Counted from the stretch's first letter, positions 20,640 to 30,055 are shown. The stretch is DNA of 64,000 nt from Kitasatospora humi (GCF_020907985.1 NZ_JAJJPA010000001.1:124001-188000); one strand, 5' to 3'. Numbers and translations: made by a program. Notes: generated by a model from the letters alone, not told the origin.

Positions 20640-21863
20640 ATGGCTGACCGGATCACGGTCATCGGGTGGGACGGAACGCCGCTGACCGAGGCGGCCGCCG
20701 CCGCGCTCGCCGCCGCCACCCTGGTGGCGGGAGCGCCGTACCAGCTGAACGCGTTGCCGGTGCCGGCCGCGGCCGAGCGGATCGCGCTGGGCAGCGTGGA
20801 AGTGGCGGCCCGTCGGATCGCCGAGCACCGGGGCGCCGTGGTGGTGGTCGCGGAGGGGGACCCGGGGTTCTTCGGCGTGGTGCGCACGCTGCGCCGGCCC
20901 GAGTACGGACTCGAACTGGAGGTGCTGCCGGCGGTCTCCTCGGTCGCGGTGGCCTTCGCCCGCGCCGGGATGCCCTGGGAGGACGCCCAGGTGGTCTCCA
21001 CGCACGGCGGACGGTTGCGCCGGGCCGCGAACATCTGCCGGGCCCACCCCAAGGTCGCGGTGCTGACCAGCGCCGACGCCGGGCCGAGCGAGCTGGCCCT
21101 GATGCTGCGCGGGGTGCACCGCACCTTCGTGGTCTGCGAGGCGCTGGGCACCGAGGACGAGGACGTCACCGTGCTCACCTCGGACCGGGTGCCGGACCAC
21201 GACTGGCGCGATCCCAACGTGGTGCTGGTGATCGGCGGCTCCACGCCGCAGGGCCAGGGCGCGGACGCCACCTCCGGCTGGCTGGCCGGCCGCCCGGTCG
21301 GCTACCCGGGCACCGAGCGCGGCTGGGCGCTGCCGGGCGACGCCTATGACGGCGACTCACCGCTCACCCTCTCGCCGCAGACCCGGGCGGTGGTGCTGGC
21401 CAGGCTCGGCCCGGGCGCGGGCGACCTGGTCTGGTGCGTGGGCGCGGGCAGTGGCGCGCTGGCGGTGGAGACCGCCCGGTTCGGCGCCGCGGTGGTCGCG
21501 ATCGAGGACGACGCGGCGACCTGCGCCCGGATCGCCGTCAACGCGCGCCGGTACGGCGTCGAACTGGAGACCGCCGCCGGGCGGGCGCCGGAGGTACTGG
21601 GCGGGCTGCCCGAGCCGGACGCCGTGGTAGTGGAGCGCGGCGGGGCCGAGGTGGTCGCCGCGGTGCTGACCCGCCGTCCGGCCCGGCTGGTGGCACTGGC
21701 CGGCACGGTCGCCGAGGCGCACGCGATCCGCGCGGTGGTGACCGCCGCCGGTTACCGGATCGAGGGCACGGTGCTGCAGTCCGCGCCGCTGGACCCGGAG
21801 CCCGAGGTCGCCATCGGGCCGTTCGAGAGCACCATGCTGCTCTGGGCCGAGCCCGCCTCCTGA
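20640..21863 (+). CDS. cobL: Precorrin-6Y C5,15-methyltransferase (decarboxylating)
   Basis: A 407-residue fusion of CbiE and CbiT. Residues 1-210 form the CbiE tetrapyrrole methylase with the VVVVAEGDPGFFGVVRTL-type SAM loop; residues about 215-405 form the CbiT Rossmann methyltransferase with VWCVGAGSGALAVETAR as motif I. The enzyme methylates C-5 and C-15 and removes the acetate side chain at C-12 in corrin ring synthesis. ATG 20640 follows GAGGGAGAG. It begins a run of three cobalamin genes on the same strand. Confidence 0.93.
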   Translation: MADRITVIGWDGTPLTEAAAAALAAATLVAGAPYQLNALPVPAAAERIALGSVEVAARRIAEHRGAVVVVAEGDPGFFGVVRTLRRPEYGLELEVLPAVSSVAVAFARAGMPWEDAQVVSTHGGRLRRAANICRAHPKVAVLTSADAGPSELALMLRGVHRTFVVCEALGTEDEDVTVLTSDRVPDHDWRDPNVVLVIGGSTPQGQGADATSGWLAGRPVGYPGTERGWALPGDAYDGDSPLTLSPQTRAVVLARLGPGAGDLVWCVGAGSGALAVETARFGAAVVAIEDDAATCARIAVNARRYGVELETAAGRAPEVLGGLPEPDAVVVERGGAEVVAAVLTRRPARLVALAGTVAEAHAIRAVVTAAGYRIEGTVLQSAPLDPEPEVAIGPFESTMLLWAEPAS

Positions 21864-21886
21864 CCCGGGCATGCTGGGGAGGTGCC

Positions 21887-21964
21887 GTGAAGTCGCTGGT
21901 GACGGGTCGGCAAATGAGGATGATTCGGACAGTGGGGGTCCGGATGGATCGTGTTGGCCGGTAG
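21887..21964 (+). CDS. Possible 25-residue peptide after cbiET
   Basis: A GTG at 21887 preceded by GGGGAGG opens a 25-codon frame ending at 21964. The product is basic (MKSLVTGRQMRMIRTV and so on, six arginines). The good ribosome site and the position 24 bases after cbiET are in its favour; short length and lack of known relatives are against. It may be a small protein or a translated leader for the next gene. Confidence 0.3.
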   Translation: MKSLVTGRQMRMIRTVGVRMDRVGR

Positions 21965-22081
21965 TCTGACGATCTGCCTGCTGCCCTTGCCAGTGCGGCG
22001 CGGGCCGTGCCGACGTGGTGCAACGCACACGGAGATCGGTGCGTGGGCATTCGACTGACGCACGCCTGACCGGAAGAATGA

Positions 22082-22117
22082 CCCGGGGCTCGGGCCGGTC
22101 GTGCCGGATGCCCCGGG
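22082..22117 (+). terminator. Hairpin in the cbiET-cobT interval
   Basis: Perfect 8-bp arms CCCGGGGC and GCCCCGGG separated by 20 bases. A weak candidate for a terminator or leader structure. Confidence 0.4.
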
Positions 22118-22349
22118 CTGTCGTTAGTCCAGGTGACGGTGTCCGTCGTGCGAGCGTCCCGAGGGGGCGCCCGGGCGCGGGCGTCGTCCACCGTGACCGG
22201 TCGGACGGCCCACGGCCGTCGGCACGCGGCGGTCGGCAGGTTGAACGGTGGGGTGGGCCGGTACCCGGCTTGGACCCGGAGCGGGCGGTGTGCCTCGGTC
22301 GGCGACCGGGTCGCCAAGGTCGCGGAAGCGGCCCGGAAGGAGTGTTGAG

Positions 22350-25300
22350 ATGACCGACGGTGGTCACGTCCCCGCCGAGGGACGGCCGGAGCACCTGCTC
22401 CCCGAGACCGGGAGCGATCCGGCCCAGGGAGGTGGCGGGTGGGGCGGCGACCTCGTCGGCCAGACGGCACCGGTGGGCGGATCCACCTACCACTTCATCG
22501 ACCAGCCGGACGACGAGGAGGACGTGCTGCTGATGCCCGGGCCGCAGAGCGCCTGGGCCGACCCGGCGACCACGCCCGTCATGCCGCTCGGTGAGGCCCT
22601 CACGCCGCCCGCGCCCGGCGCCTTCGCCGCGCCGGCCGGCTACCAGGGCGCCGAGCAGGTCGCGCCGGTGCCGGGGCAGCCCGCGCCGGGCGCGCCGGTG
22701 GAGCAGCCGGCCGCCGGGGTGCCGGTGGAGCCCTCCTGGCCGCCGGTGGCCCCGCCCGGGTACGCCGAGGCGCCGGCCGCCGTGCCGGTGGCACCCGTCG
22801 CACCGGTCGCCGACGCGGTCGCGGCTCCCGCTCCGGTGCCGCCGCAGCCGGTGCCGGCCGCCGCGTCGCAGCGGCGTCCGCTGCACGCCGGTCCGCCGAT
22901 CCCGGACCCCTCGATGATGACCGGTCAGGTGCCGGTCCGCTCACTCGCCGACCGCGGGCCCTCCACGCCGGGCGGCGCGCCGGTGCACGAGGTGCCGGCA
23001 GCGGCACAGCCGGTGCCGCCCGCGGAGGCGGAAGTGGACGTCACGCTGGCGCTGCCGGTGCAGCAGGCGCCGGCCGAGCAGCCGGTCGCCCCGGTCGCGG
23101 TCGAGCAGGTGGCCGGCATGGCCGGTGCGCCCGCTGACGGTGTGTCAGTCGCCGCCGTCGCGGTGCCCGAGGCGGTTGCCGCGCCCGAGGCCGCGGTTGC
23201 CGTGGAACCGGTCGTCGCCGAGGCCGTCCCGCAGGTCGCCGCGCAGCAGGCTGCCGCCCCCGGCGCCGAGGCCCTGGCTGTGGAGCCGGTCGCCGAGACC
23301 CAGCCGGTGGCGGAGGCCCAGCCGGTGGCGGAGGCCCAGCAGGCCGCCGAGGCCCCCGCACAGGCACCGGCCCAGCAGGCCGCCGAGGCCCAGCCGATGA
23401 CCGAGGCGCAGCCGGAGGCCGCCGTCGCACCGAGCGCCGAAGCGCAGCAAGCCCCCGCCCCGGAGGCTGCGGCCGCCACCCCGGCCCCCGTGCAGGAGGG
23501 TGCCGGCCCGGAGGCCGTCGCACAGCAGGCCGCCGGCCCGGAGGCCGCCGCGCCGCAGCTGCCCCCGGGTACCCCGCGCCGGATCGCCGCCTTCCTCGCC
23601 GACCCGGCCGCGCTGGGCCTCGCCGCCGTTGCCCAGCCCGGCGCGGAGCCCCCGGTCGCCGAGCCCCCGGTCGCCGAGCAGCCCGCCCACGCCCAGCAGC
23701 CCACCGAGCAGCAGGCCCAGGCCCAGGCCCAGCAGCCCACCGCCGTCGAGCCGGAGCCCGCCGTCGAGTCGCAGCCCGCCGCCGAGCAGCCCGCCGAGGC
23801 CGAGGCCGAGGCTCATGCCGCCGCCGCCCAACCCGCCGAGGCCCCGGCCGCCCCCCAGGGAGCCGCCGAGCAGCCCGCCACCGAGCAGTCCGCCGGCGAG
23901 CCGCCCGTCGCGGCCCCCCAGGACCAGCAGGACCACCAGACGGACGCGGCGCCCCCGCAGGACCAGCAGGACACCACCGCGGTGGAGCCCGCCCCTGCCG
24001 CCGACCCCGCGCCGGCGCCCACTGCCGAGCCCGCCGCCGAGCCCGCCGCCGAGCCCGACCTCGCCGCCTCGATAGCGCAGGCCGCCCCCGAAGCCCCGGC
24101 GCCCGCCGCCGCCCCGGCAGCCGACGCGGCCCAGGAGCCCGCCGAGGCCGAGTTGCCCGCCGAGCCCGAGACCCCCCGCGCCCCCGCGGCCCCCGGCTAC
24201 GACGACGCCATGCGGGAGGCCGTCCACCAGGTGATGCGCGAGCGCCGTGACATCCGCAACGGCTTCCGCCCGGACCCGGTCCCGCACGAGGTGCTGCTCC
24301 GCGTCCTGGAGGCCGCCCACACCGCGCCCAGCGTCGGCTACTCCCAGCCCTGGGACTTCGTGGTGATCCGCTCCTCGGAGACCCGCCGCAGGATGCACGC
24401 GCTGGCCGAGAGGCAGCGCGAGGCGTTCGCCGACTCGCTGCCCAAGGCGCGCGCCAAGCAGTTCAAGGAAATCAAGATCGAGGCCATCCTCGACACGCCG
24501 GTGAACATCGTGGTCACTGCCGACCGCACCCGCGGCGGCCGCCACACCCTCGGCCGGCACACCCAGCCCCAGATGGCCCCCTACTCGGCCGCCCTCGCCG
24601 TCGAGAACCTCTGGCTGGCGGCCCGCGCCGAGGGCCTGGGCGTCGGCTGGGTGAGCTTCTTCGACGAGGAGGAGATGGTCCGCGAGCTCGGTCTTCCCGA
24701 GCACCTGGACGTCGTCGCCTACCTCTGCATCGGCTACGTCGACGCGTTCCCGGACGAGCCCGAGCTGCAGCAGCAGGGCTGGGCCAAGAAGCGCCCGCTC
24801 TCCTGGGTGGTCCACGAGGAGCAGTACGGCAACCGCGCACTGCCCGGCGAGGAGCCGCACAGCGTGCTCTCCGAGGCGCTGCGCACCATCCGCCCGCTGG
24901 ACGCCAAGGCGCTCGGCGAGGCCTGGGACCGGCAGAAGCGGATGACCAAGCCGGCCGGCTCGCTCGGCATGCTGGAGATCATCTCCGCGCAGTTGTCCGG
25001 CCTGTCCCGCAAGTGCCCGCCGCCGATCCCCGAGCCCGGCTGCGTGGCGATCTTCGCCGGCGACCACGGTGTGCATGCCCAGGGCGTCACCCCCTGGCCG
25101 CAGGAGGTCACCGCGCAGATGGTGGCCAACTTCCTGGCCGGCGGAGCGGTGGTCAACTCCTTCGCCGCCCAGGTCGGTGCCGAGGTCTGCGTGGTCGACG
25201 TGGGCGTCAAGGCCGAGCTGCCGGAAGCGATCCAGCAGGGCCGCACCACCGGCCTGCTGCCCCGCAAGGTCATGCCGGGCACCAACGACATGACCGAGGG

Positions 25301-25934
25301 CCCGGCGATGAGCCGGGACCAGGCGCTCAAGGCGCTGGAGGTCGGCATCGAGACCGCCCGCGACCTGGTCGCGGCCGGCAACAAGATCCTCATCACCGGT
25401 GACATGGGCATCGCCAACACCACCGCCTCCGCCGCGCTGATCTCCGTCTTCACCGGCGCCGACCCGGTCGAGGTGACCGGCCGCGGCACCGGCATCGACG
25501 ACGAGACCCACGCCCGCAAGGTCGACGTGATCCGCCGCGCCCTGGAGCTGCACCAGCCCGACCCGTCCGACCCGATCGGCGTGCTGGCCGCCGTCGGTGG
25601 TCTGGAGCACGCGGCGATCGCCGGCTTCCTGCTCGGTGCCGCCTCGCTGCGCACCCCGGTGATCCTGGACGGCGTCATCGCCGGCTCGGCGGCGCTGGTC
25701 GCCAAGGCGATCGCCCCCGAGGTGCTGGCCGCCTGCATCGCCGGGCACCGCTCGGCCGAACCCGGCCACCAGGCGGCCCTCGCCAAGCTCGGACTGCGCC
25801 CGCTGATCGACCTCGATCTGCGGCTCGGCGAGGGGACCGGCGCCCTGCTGGCCCTGCCGTTGGTGCAGAGTGCCGCCCGGGCGATGCACGATGTAGCCAC
25901 CTTCGACTCCGCCGGGGTCACCGAGAAGGGCTGA
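22350..25934 (+). CDS. cobT: BluB-CobT fusion with long Ala/Pro/Glu/Gln-rich N-terminus
   Basis: A 1194-residue protein in three parts. Residues 1-615 are low-complexity (Ala, Pro, Gln, Glu, Val repeats such as VAEAQPVAEAQQAAEAPAQA). Residues about 618-820 are BluB, the flavin-destroying nitroreductase that makes 5,6-dimethylbenzimidazole; RERRDIRNGFRPD, SVGYSQPWDFVVIR and HTQPQMAPYSAALAVENLWL are present. Residues about 843-1190 are CobT, which joins that base to nicotinate mononucleotide to give alpha-ribazole phosphate; KPAGSLGMLE, the FAGDHGVHAQGVTPWP loop and catalytic glutamate in RLGEGTGALLALPL are intact. The fusion couples two consecutive steps. ATG 22350 follows GGAAGGAG. Such fusions are known in Streptomyces; the tail has no assigned role. 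Confidence 0.93.
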   Translation: MTDGGHVPAEGRPEHLLPETGSDPAQGGGGWGGDLVGQTAPVGGSTYHFIDQPDDEEDVLLMPGPQSAWADPATTPVMPLGEALTPPAPGAFAAPAGYQGAEQVAPVPGQPAPGAPVEQPAAGVPVEPSWPPVAPPGYAEAPAAVPVAPVAPVADAVAAPAPVPPQPVPAAASQRRPLHAGPPIPDPSMMTGQVPVRSLADRGPSTPGGAPVHEVPAAAQPVPPAEAEVDVTLALPVQQAPAEQPVAPVAVEQVAGMAGAPADGVSVAAVAVPEAVAAPEAAVAVEPVVAEAVPQVAAQQAAAPGAEALAVEPVAETQPVAEAQPVAEAQQAAEAPAQAPAQQAAEAQPMTEAQPEAAVAPSAEAQQAPAPEAAAATPAPVQEGAGPEAVAQQAAGPEAAAPQLPPGTPRRIAAFLADPAALGLAAVAQPGAEPPVAEPPVAEQPAHAQQPTEQQAQAQAQQPTAVEPEPAVESQPAAEQPAEAEAEAHAAAAQPAEAPAAPQGAAEQPATEQSAGEPPVAAPQDQQDHQTDAAPPQDQQDTTAVEPAPAADPAPAPTAEPAAEPAAEPDLAASIAQAAPEAPAPAAAPAADAAQEPAEAELPAEPETPRAPAAPGYDDAMREAVHQVMRERRDIRNGFRPDPVPHEVLLRVLEAAHTAPSVGYSQPWDFVVIRSSETRRRMHALAERQREAFADSLPKARAKQFKEIKIEAILDTPVNIVVTADRTRGGRHTLGRHTQPQMAPYSAALAVENLWLAARAEGLGVGWVSFFDEEEMVRELGLPEHLDVVAYLCIGYVDAFPDEPELQQQGWAKKRPLSWVVHEEQYGNRALPGEEPHSVLSEALRTIRPLDAKALGEAWDRQKRMTKPAGSLGMLEIISAQLSGLSRKCPPPIPEPGCVAIFAGDHGVHAQGVTPWPQEVTAQMVANFLAGGAVVNSFAAQVGAEVCVVDVGVKAELPEAIQQGRTTGLLPRKVMPGTNDMTEGPAMSRDQALKALEVGIETARDLVAAGNKILITGDMGIANTTASAALISVFTGADPVEVTGRGTGIDDETHARKVDVIRRALELHQPDPSDPIGVLAAVGGLEHAAIAGFLLGAASLRTPVILDGVIAGSAALVAKAIAPEVLAACIAGHRSAEPGHQAALAKLGLRPLIDLDLRLGEGTGALLALPLVQSAARAMHDVATFDSAGVTEKG

Positions 25935-25959
25935 CACCCGTCCGCCACCCCGCTGCGGT

Positions 25960-25991
25960 CCCGTACCGGCCCGAGGGCGCGCCGGTACGGG
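25960..25991 (+). terminator. Hairpin between cobT and cobA
   Basis: A perfect 11-bp stem CCCGTACCGGC/GCCGGTACGGG with a 10-base loop, 25 bases after the cobT stop. Likely a terminator or 3' stabiliser. Confidence 0.65.
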
Positions 25992-26036
25992 GCCCTGCTG
26001 CACCCGAAAAGCCCCCAGCCCCCAGGAGCTACCCAC

Positions 26037-27290
26037 ATGAACGCGCCCAGCCCGCACCCGAGCACCGCCGGCCTCACCCCGTACCCCGTCGGCCTGCTGC
26101 TCACCGGCCGCCGGGTCGTCGTGGTGGGCGGCGGCCAGGTCGCCCAGCGCCGTCTGCCCGCGCTGATAGCCGCCGGCGCCGACGTCCACCTGGTCTCGCC
26201 GAGCACCACTCCGGCCGTGCAGGCGATGGCGGACGCCGGGGAGATCAGCTGGCACCGCCGCGGCTACCGGTCCGGGGACCTCGCCGACGCCTGGTACGTG
26301 CTGGTCGCCAGCTCCGACCAGGAGGTCAACGAGGCGGTCAGCGCCGAGGCCGAGGCGGCCCGGATCTTCTGCTCCCGAAGTGACGACGCCGCCGCGGCCA
26401 CCGCCTGGACCCCGGCCAGCGGCCACGACGACGCCGGCACCACCGTCGCGGTGCTCACCGGCGACCCCCGGCACTCGGCCGCGCTGCGCAACGCCATCGT
26501 GGAGGGGCTGCGGGACGGCAGCCTGTCGGCCCGCCAGTACCGCCACCGGGCTCCTGGTGTGGCGCTGGTCGGCGGCGGCCCCGGCGACCCCGACCTGATC
26601 ACGGTGCGCGGCCGCCGCCTGCTCGCCGACGCCGATGTGGTGGTCGCCGACCGCCTCGCCCCCCGCGAGCTGCTCGCCGAGCTGCCCCCGCAGGTCGAGG
26701 TGATCGACGCCTCCAAGATCCCCTACGGCCGGCAGATGGCCCAGGAGGCGATCAACCGGGCGCTGGTGAAGCACGCCAGGGCCGGCAAGTTCGTGGTCCG
26801 CCTCAAGGGCGGCGACCCGTACGTCTTCGGCCGCGGCGGCGAGGAGCTGCTCGCCTGCGTCGAGGCCGGGATCCCGGTCACCGTGGTGCCCGGCATCTCC
26901 AGCTCGATCAGCGTCCCGGCGGCGGTCGGCATCCCGGTCACCCACCGCGGGCTGACCCAGGACTTCACCGTGATCTCCGGTCACGTGGCACCCGAGGACT
27001 CGCGCTCGCTGGTCAACTGGGACGCCGCAGCCCAACTCGGCGGCACCCTGGTGCTGCTGATGGCGGTCGAGCGGATCGGCGCCATCGCGGCCAGGCTGGT
27101 CGCCGCCGGCCGGCCCGCCGAAACCCCCGTCGCCGTGGTCCAGGAGGGCACCACCGCGGCCCAGCGCCGGATCGACGCCACCCTGGGCACCGTCGCCGAG
27201 ACCGTCGCCGCCGAAGGCGTCCGCCCGCCGGCGGTGATCGTGATCGGCGAGGTGGTAGGAATCCTCGAACCCGCCACCCCGCGCGACTGA
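26037..27290 (+). CDS. cobA: Uroporphyrinogen-III C-methyltransferase with siroheme-synthase N-domain
   Basis: A 417-residue protein. Residues about 18-160 are a CysG/Met8-type NAD-binding domain (VVVVGGGQVAQRRLP, then VASSDQEVNEAV). Residues about 175-410 are the SUMT methyltransferase that adds methyl groups at C-2 and C-7 of uroporphyrinogen III, with VALVGGGPGDPDLITVRG, VRLKGGDPYVFGRGGEE and VVPGISSSISVPA. It feeds precorrin-2 into both siroheme and cobalamin pathways; the N-domain may oxidise precorrin-2 toward sirohydrochlorin. ATG 26037 has CAGGAG upstream. Gene order with cbiET and cobT supports a cobalamin role. Confidence 0.93.
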   Translation: MNAPSPHPSTAGLTPYPVGLLLTGRRVVVVGGGQVAQRRLPALIAAGADVHLVSPSTTPAVQAMADAGEISWHRRGYRSGDLADAWYVLVASSDQEVNEAVSAEAEAARIFCSRSDDAAAATAWTPASGHDDAGTTVAVLTGDPRHSAALRNAIVEGLRDGSLSARQYRHRAPGVALVGGGPGDPDLITVRGRRLLADADVVVADRLAPRELLAELPPQVEVIDASKIPYGRQMAQEAINRALVKHARAGKFVVRLKGGDPYVFGRGGEELLACVEAGIPVTVVPGISSSISVPAAVGIPVTHRGLTQDFTVISGHVAPEDSRSLVNWDAAAQLGGTLVLLMAVERIGAIAARLVAAGRPAETPVAVVQEGTTAAQRRIDATLGTVAETVAAEGVRPPAVIVIGEVVGILEPATPRD

Positions 27291-27315
27291 CCGCCTGACC
27301 GACCGGAAGCCCGCC

Positions 27316-28128
27316 ATGTCCCAGCCCCGCACCGTCACCGACCCCGCCGACCCCCGGCTCGCCGACTACACCGGCCTGACCGACGTCGAGCTGCGCCGCC
27401 GCCGCGAGCCCGCCGAGGGCCTCTTCATCGCCGAGGGCGAGAAGGTCATCCGGCGGGCACTGGCGGCCGGCTACCTGATGCGGTCGATGCTGCTCACTCC
27501 CAAGTGGCTGACCGTGATGGCGGACGTCATCGCCGAGGCCGACGCCCCGGTGCACGTGGTGGAGCCGGCGCTGGCCGAACAGGTCACCGGCTACCACGTG
27601 CACCGCGGCGCGCTCGCCTCGATGACCCGCCGGCCGCTGCCCGCCGCCGCCGAGCTGCTGGTCGGCGCCCGGCGGGTCGCGGTCTTCGAGGACATCGTCG
27701 ACCACGCCAACATCGGGGCCGCCTTCCGGAACGCGGCCGCCCTCGGCGTCGACGCGGTGCTGCTCACCCCGCGCTGCGCCGACCCCTTCTACCGGCGGTC
27801 GGTGAAGGTCTCGATGGGCGCGGTCTTCCAGGTGCCGTGGACCAGGCTGGAGTCCTGGCCCGGGGCCGTCGGGACCCTCCACTCGGCGGGCTTCACGGTC
27901 GCCGCGCTCTGCCTCAGCGAGCAGGCCATCACCCTCGACGAGCTGGCCGCGCGCGACGACGACCGGCTCGCCCTGGTCTTCGGCACCGAGGGTGACGGCA
28001 TCGCCCGCGGAACGCTCGCCGCGGTCGACGAGCACGTCCGCATCCCGATGGACGCCGGCGTCGACTCCCTCAATGTGGCGGCCGCCTCTGCCGTGGCCTT
28101 CTACGCGACCCGGCCGCGCAACAGCTGA
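27316..28128 (+). CDS. TrmH/SpoU-family RNA 2'-O-methyltransferase
   Basis: A 270-residue SPOUT enzyme. An N-terminal substrate-binding domain (EGLFIAEGEKVIRRAL) precedes the knotted catalytic domain with motif 1 VDHANIGAAFRNAAALGVD, motif 2 LALVFGTEGDGI and motif 3 IPMDAGVDSLNVAAASAV. The arginine of motif 1 and the SLNV turn bind the 2'-OH and SAM. It modifies a ribose in rRNA or tRNA; the target is not evident. It begins 25 bases after cobA and may be cotranscribed. Confidence 0.9.
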   Translation: MSQPRTVTDPADPRLADYTGLTDVELRRRREPAEGLFIAEGEKVIRRALAAGYLMRSMLLTPKWLTVMADVIAEADAPVHVVEPALAEQVTGYHVHRGALASMTRRPLPAAAELLVGARRVAVFEDIVDHANIGAAFRNAAALGVDAVLLTPRCADPFYRRSVKVSMGAVFQVPWTRLESWPGAVGTLHSAGFTVAALCLSEQAITLDELAARDDDRLALVFGTEGDGIARGTLAAVDEHVRIPMDAGVDSLNVAAASAVAFYATRPRNS

Positions 28129-28132
28129 AGGA

Positions 28133-28165
28133 CTCCGGGGGCGGTGCCCTGCCCGCCGCCCGGAG
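28133..28165. terminator. Bidirectional hairpin between convergent genes
   Basis: An imperfect 12-13-bp stem (CTCCGGGGGCGG with CCGCCGCCCGGAG) lies directly between the stop codons of the SpoU gene and the phosphoesterase. Confidence 0.6.
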
Positions 28166-28178
28166 CCCCGGCGACTCG

Positions 28179-29921
28179 TCAGCGGCTCGGCTTGGCCAGC
28201 AGCAGCTCGGTGTTGTGGTCGAGCGACGTGCCGATCTTGGCAGCCGGCTTGGCGAACGGATCGTTGTAGGACAGCTCGCGGTTGAGCGCGGCCAGGTTGG
28301 CGTCCGAGGTGTCGTCGAAGCTCGTGGCGTAGGGCGCGGCGGACTCGATCAGCGTGGTGAAGAGCGAGATGGTGCCGTCGCCGTTGTCGGCGAGCTCGAG
28401 GACCCGGGCGTGCTGCGGGAAGTCGATGTGCGAGGCCGTGTTGACCTCCCAGAACGACCGCTCGGGCACGGCGTGGCCGTGCGCGGTGATCTGGTTCATG
28501 TGGGTGTGGCCGTTCACCCACGCGACCACGTTCGGATAGCGCTGGAGCAGGGCCACCAGCTCACTGCCGTTGTGGCGCCGCTCGAAGACGTTGCGCGGGT
28601 CGGGCAGCAGGTTGCCCATCGTGGTGCTGGTGTGGTGGCTGAAGACCATGACGTAGTCGCCGCCCGCCCCGCCGCGCACCACATTGCCGTCGGTGTCGTA
28701 CCAGTGGCCGCTGTGCGCCTGCAACTGCTGCTCCAACCAGTGCAGTTGGGCGGTGCCGATCGAACCGTCCGCCCATCCGGCCAGGTTGGTGGTGTCCACG
28801 CTGATGCCCACCACCCCGTCCGCGATCCGGAAGGTGTAGTAGAGGTCGCCGCTGGCGGCGGCGTCGGCGGTGAAGCCGTGACCGAAGGGACCCGGACCGG
28901 TGACGGCGGGGTTGAGGTGGGCCTGCGCGAAGCTCTTCGGCGTGAACGGCCTGCGCCGGTCGTCCGGGGTGACCTGACGCACCAGGCTCGCGTCGCCCAG
29001 CAGTTGGCCGACCTTCAGCAGCGCGCCCGCCGGGTCGGACTTGAACTGGGCGAAGAGCTGCGCCGCGTCCGCCGCGTCGACCCCCTCGAGCTTGCGGTTG
29101 CCGGTGTAGATGTCGTTGACCAGGCCGAGGTCGGGCAGGGTGCCCACGATGCTGTCGTCGTGGTTGCCGACCGTGGTGTACCACGGGATCGTCAGGCCGG
29201 GGGCGCGGAAGGTGCGGCCGGCGGCCGTCAGGAAGCCGGGGATCTGGGGGAACCCGGCCTGCTTGTAGGCGTCCTGGAAGGCCAGTTCGGCGTTCCAGTA
29301 GGCGGGGTCGCCGGAGTTCTGCACGCCCTCGTAGCGGCTCGGGTCACCGCTGTTGGGAGTGATCAGGCCGCCGCTCATCACCGACAGGTACCAGTCCAGC
29401 TCGATCTGCTCGTGGTTGTCGGTGTTGTCGCCGGTGGTCACCACCAGGCTGAACGGCAGGCCGGTGTACGGGCCGGAGCCGAGTGCGTTGACCCGCTCGA
29501 CCAGCGCGGAGGCGCCGCGCACGGTCAGCGTCTCCTGCGGGCGGCAGGCCGCGTCGTCCAGGTGGCCCAGGAACTCGAAGCGCATCGGCGACTCGGTGTC
29601 GGTCAGGTGCATGTCGGTGAACTGGACGAAGCCGGCCAGACCGGTGCGGCGGTCGTCCCGGCCGGACTGCGCGGTGGCGAGCTCGTCGCGCACCACCAGC
29701 GGCCAGCCGGGGCCGGCCGCCAGCCGCTGGTAGCCGCCCGCACCGCCGCTGGGGGTGGCGACCTGCTCCAGGGTCGTGCCGCCGATCCGCACGGCCCGGC
29801 GGGTGCTCAGGTCGAGCGCCCGGTCGAGGCCGGCGGCGGAGGCGAACCCGCCGCCGGTCAGCGACAGTGCCGCCCCGGCGGACAGGCCGGTCAGGAACCT
29901 GCGGCGGTTGATCGAGGACAT
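28179..29921 (-). CDS. Tat-exported calcineurin-like metallophosphoesterase
   Basis: A 580-residue protein beginning MSSINRRRFLTGLSAGAALS, a twin-arginine signal (RRRFLTG) with hydrophobic stretch and AXA-type cleavage near ASA at 28-30. The mature part has metallophosphoesterase motifs VQFTDMHLTD, VVTTGDNTDNHEQ, TTVGNHDDS, VFSHHT and VNGHTHMNQ, which bind two metal ions. Size and motif spacing fit the actinobacterial family known as TIGR03767. ATG 29921 with GAAAGGGAA upstream is chosen over the longer frame to 30056. It acts outside the membrane on an unknown phosphoester. Confidence 0.9.
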   Translation of the reverse strand: MSSINRRRFLTGLSAGAALSLTGGGFASAAGLDRALDLSTRRAVRIGGTTLEQVATPSGGAGGYQRLAAGPGWPLVVRDELATAQSGRDDRRTGLAGFVQFTDMHLTDTESPMRFEFLGHLDDAACRPQETLTVRGASALVERVNALGSGPYTGLPFSLVVTTGDNTDNHEQIELDWYLSVMSGGLITPNSGDPSRYEGVQNSGDPAYWNAELAFQDAYKQAGFPQIPGFLTAAGRTFRAPGLTIPWYTTVGNHDDSIVGTLPDLGLVNDIYTGNRKLEGVDAADAAQLFAQFKSDPAGALLKVGQLLGDASLVRQVTPDDRRRPFTPKSFAQAHLNPAVTGPGPFGHGFTADAAASGDLYYTFRIADGVVGISVDTTNLAGWADGSIGTAQLHWLEQQLQAHSGHWYDTDGNVVRGGAGGDYVMVFSHHTSTTMGNLLPDPRNVFERRHNGSELVALLQRYPNVVAWVNGHTHMNQITAHGHAVPERSFWEVNTASHIDFPQHARVLELADNGDGTISLFTTLIESAAPYATSFDDTSDANLAALNRELSYNDPFAKPAAKIGTSLDHNTELLLAKPSR

Positions 29922-30055
29922 GGAAGTTCCCTTTCTGGTGGCCGGTGGTTCCGCTGATCGGGTCGCCCGGATGTTACGCGCCAGTACAACCGCCGGAACA
30001 GTTGTCCGGGCGAACACCGCGCCAACAGGAGATGACGGGCTGTCATACCTGACCA

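Larger units (their letters stand above)
21864..22349. other. Long gap before the bluB-cobT fusion gene
   Basis: These 486 bases hold the possible 25-codon peptide and one hairpin. I looked for the B12-box and the conserved core of a cobalamin riboswitch and did not find them. Nothing else is supported. Confidence 0.5.

Noticed and set aside
21864..22349. Cobalamin riboswitch before bluB-cobT
   Set aside because: The B12-box and the conserved core elements could not be found in the sequence.
23145..27338. 1397-codon minus-strand frame opposite cobT and cobA
   Set aside because: Antisense shadow of low-complexity GC-rich coding sequence; composition is Gly/Arg/Val-rich without domains, while the plus strand codes intact BluB, CobT and CobA.
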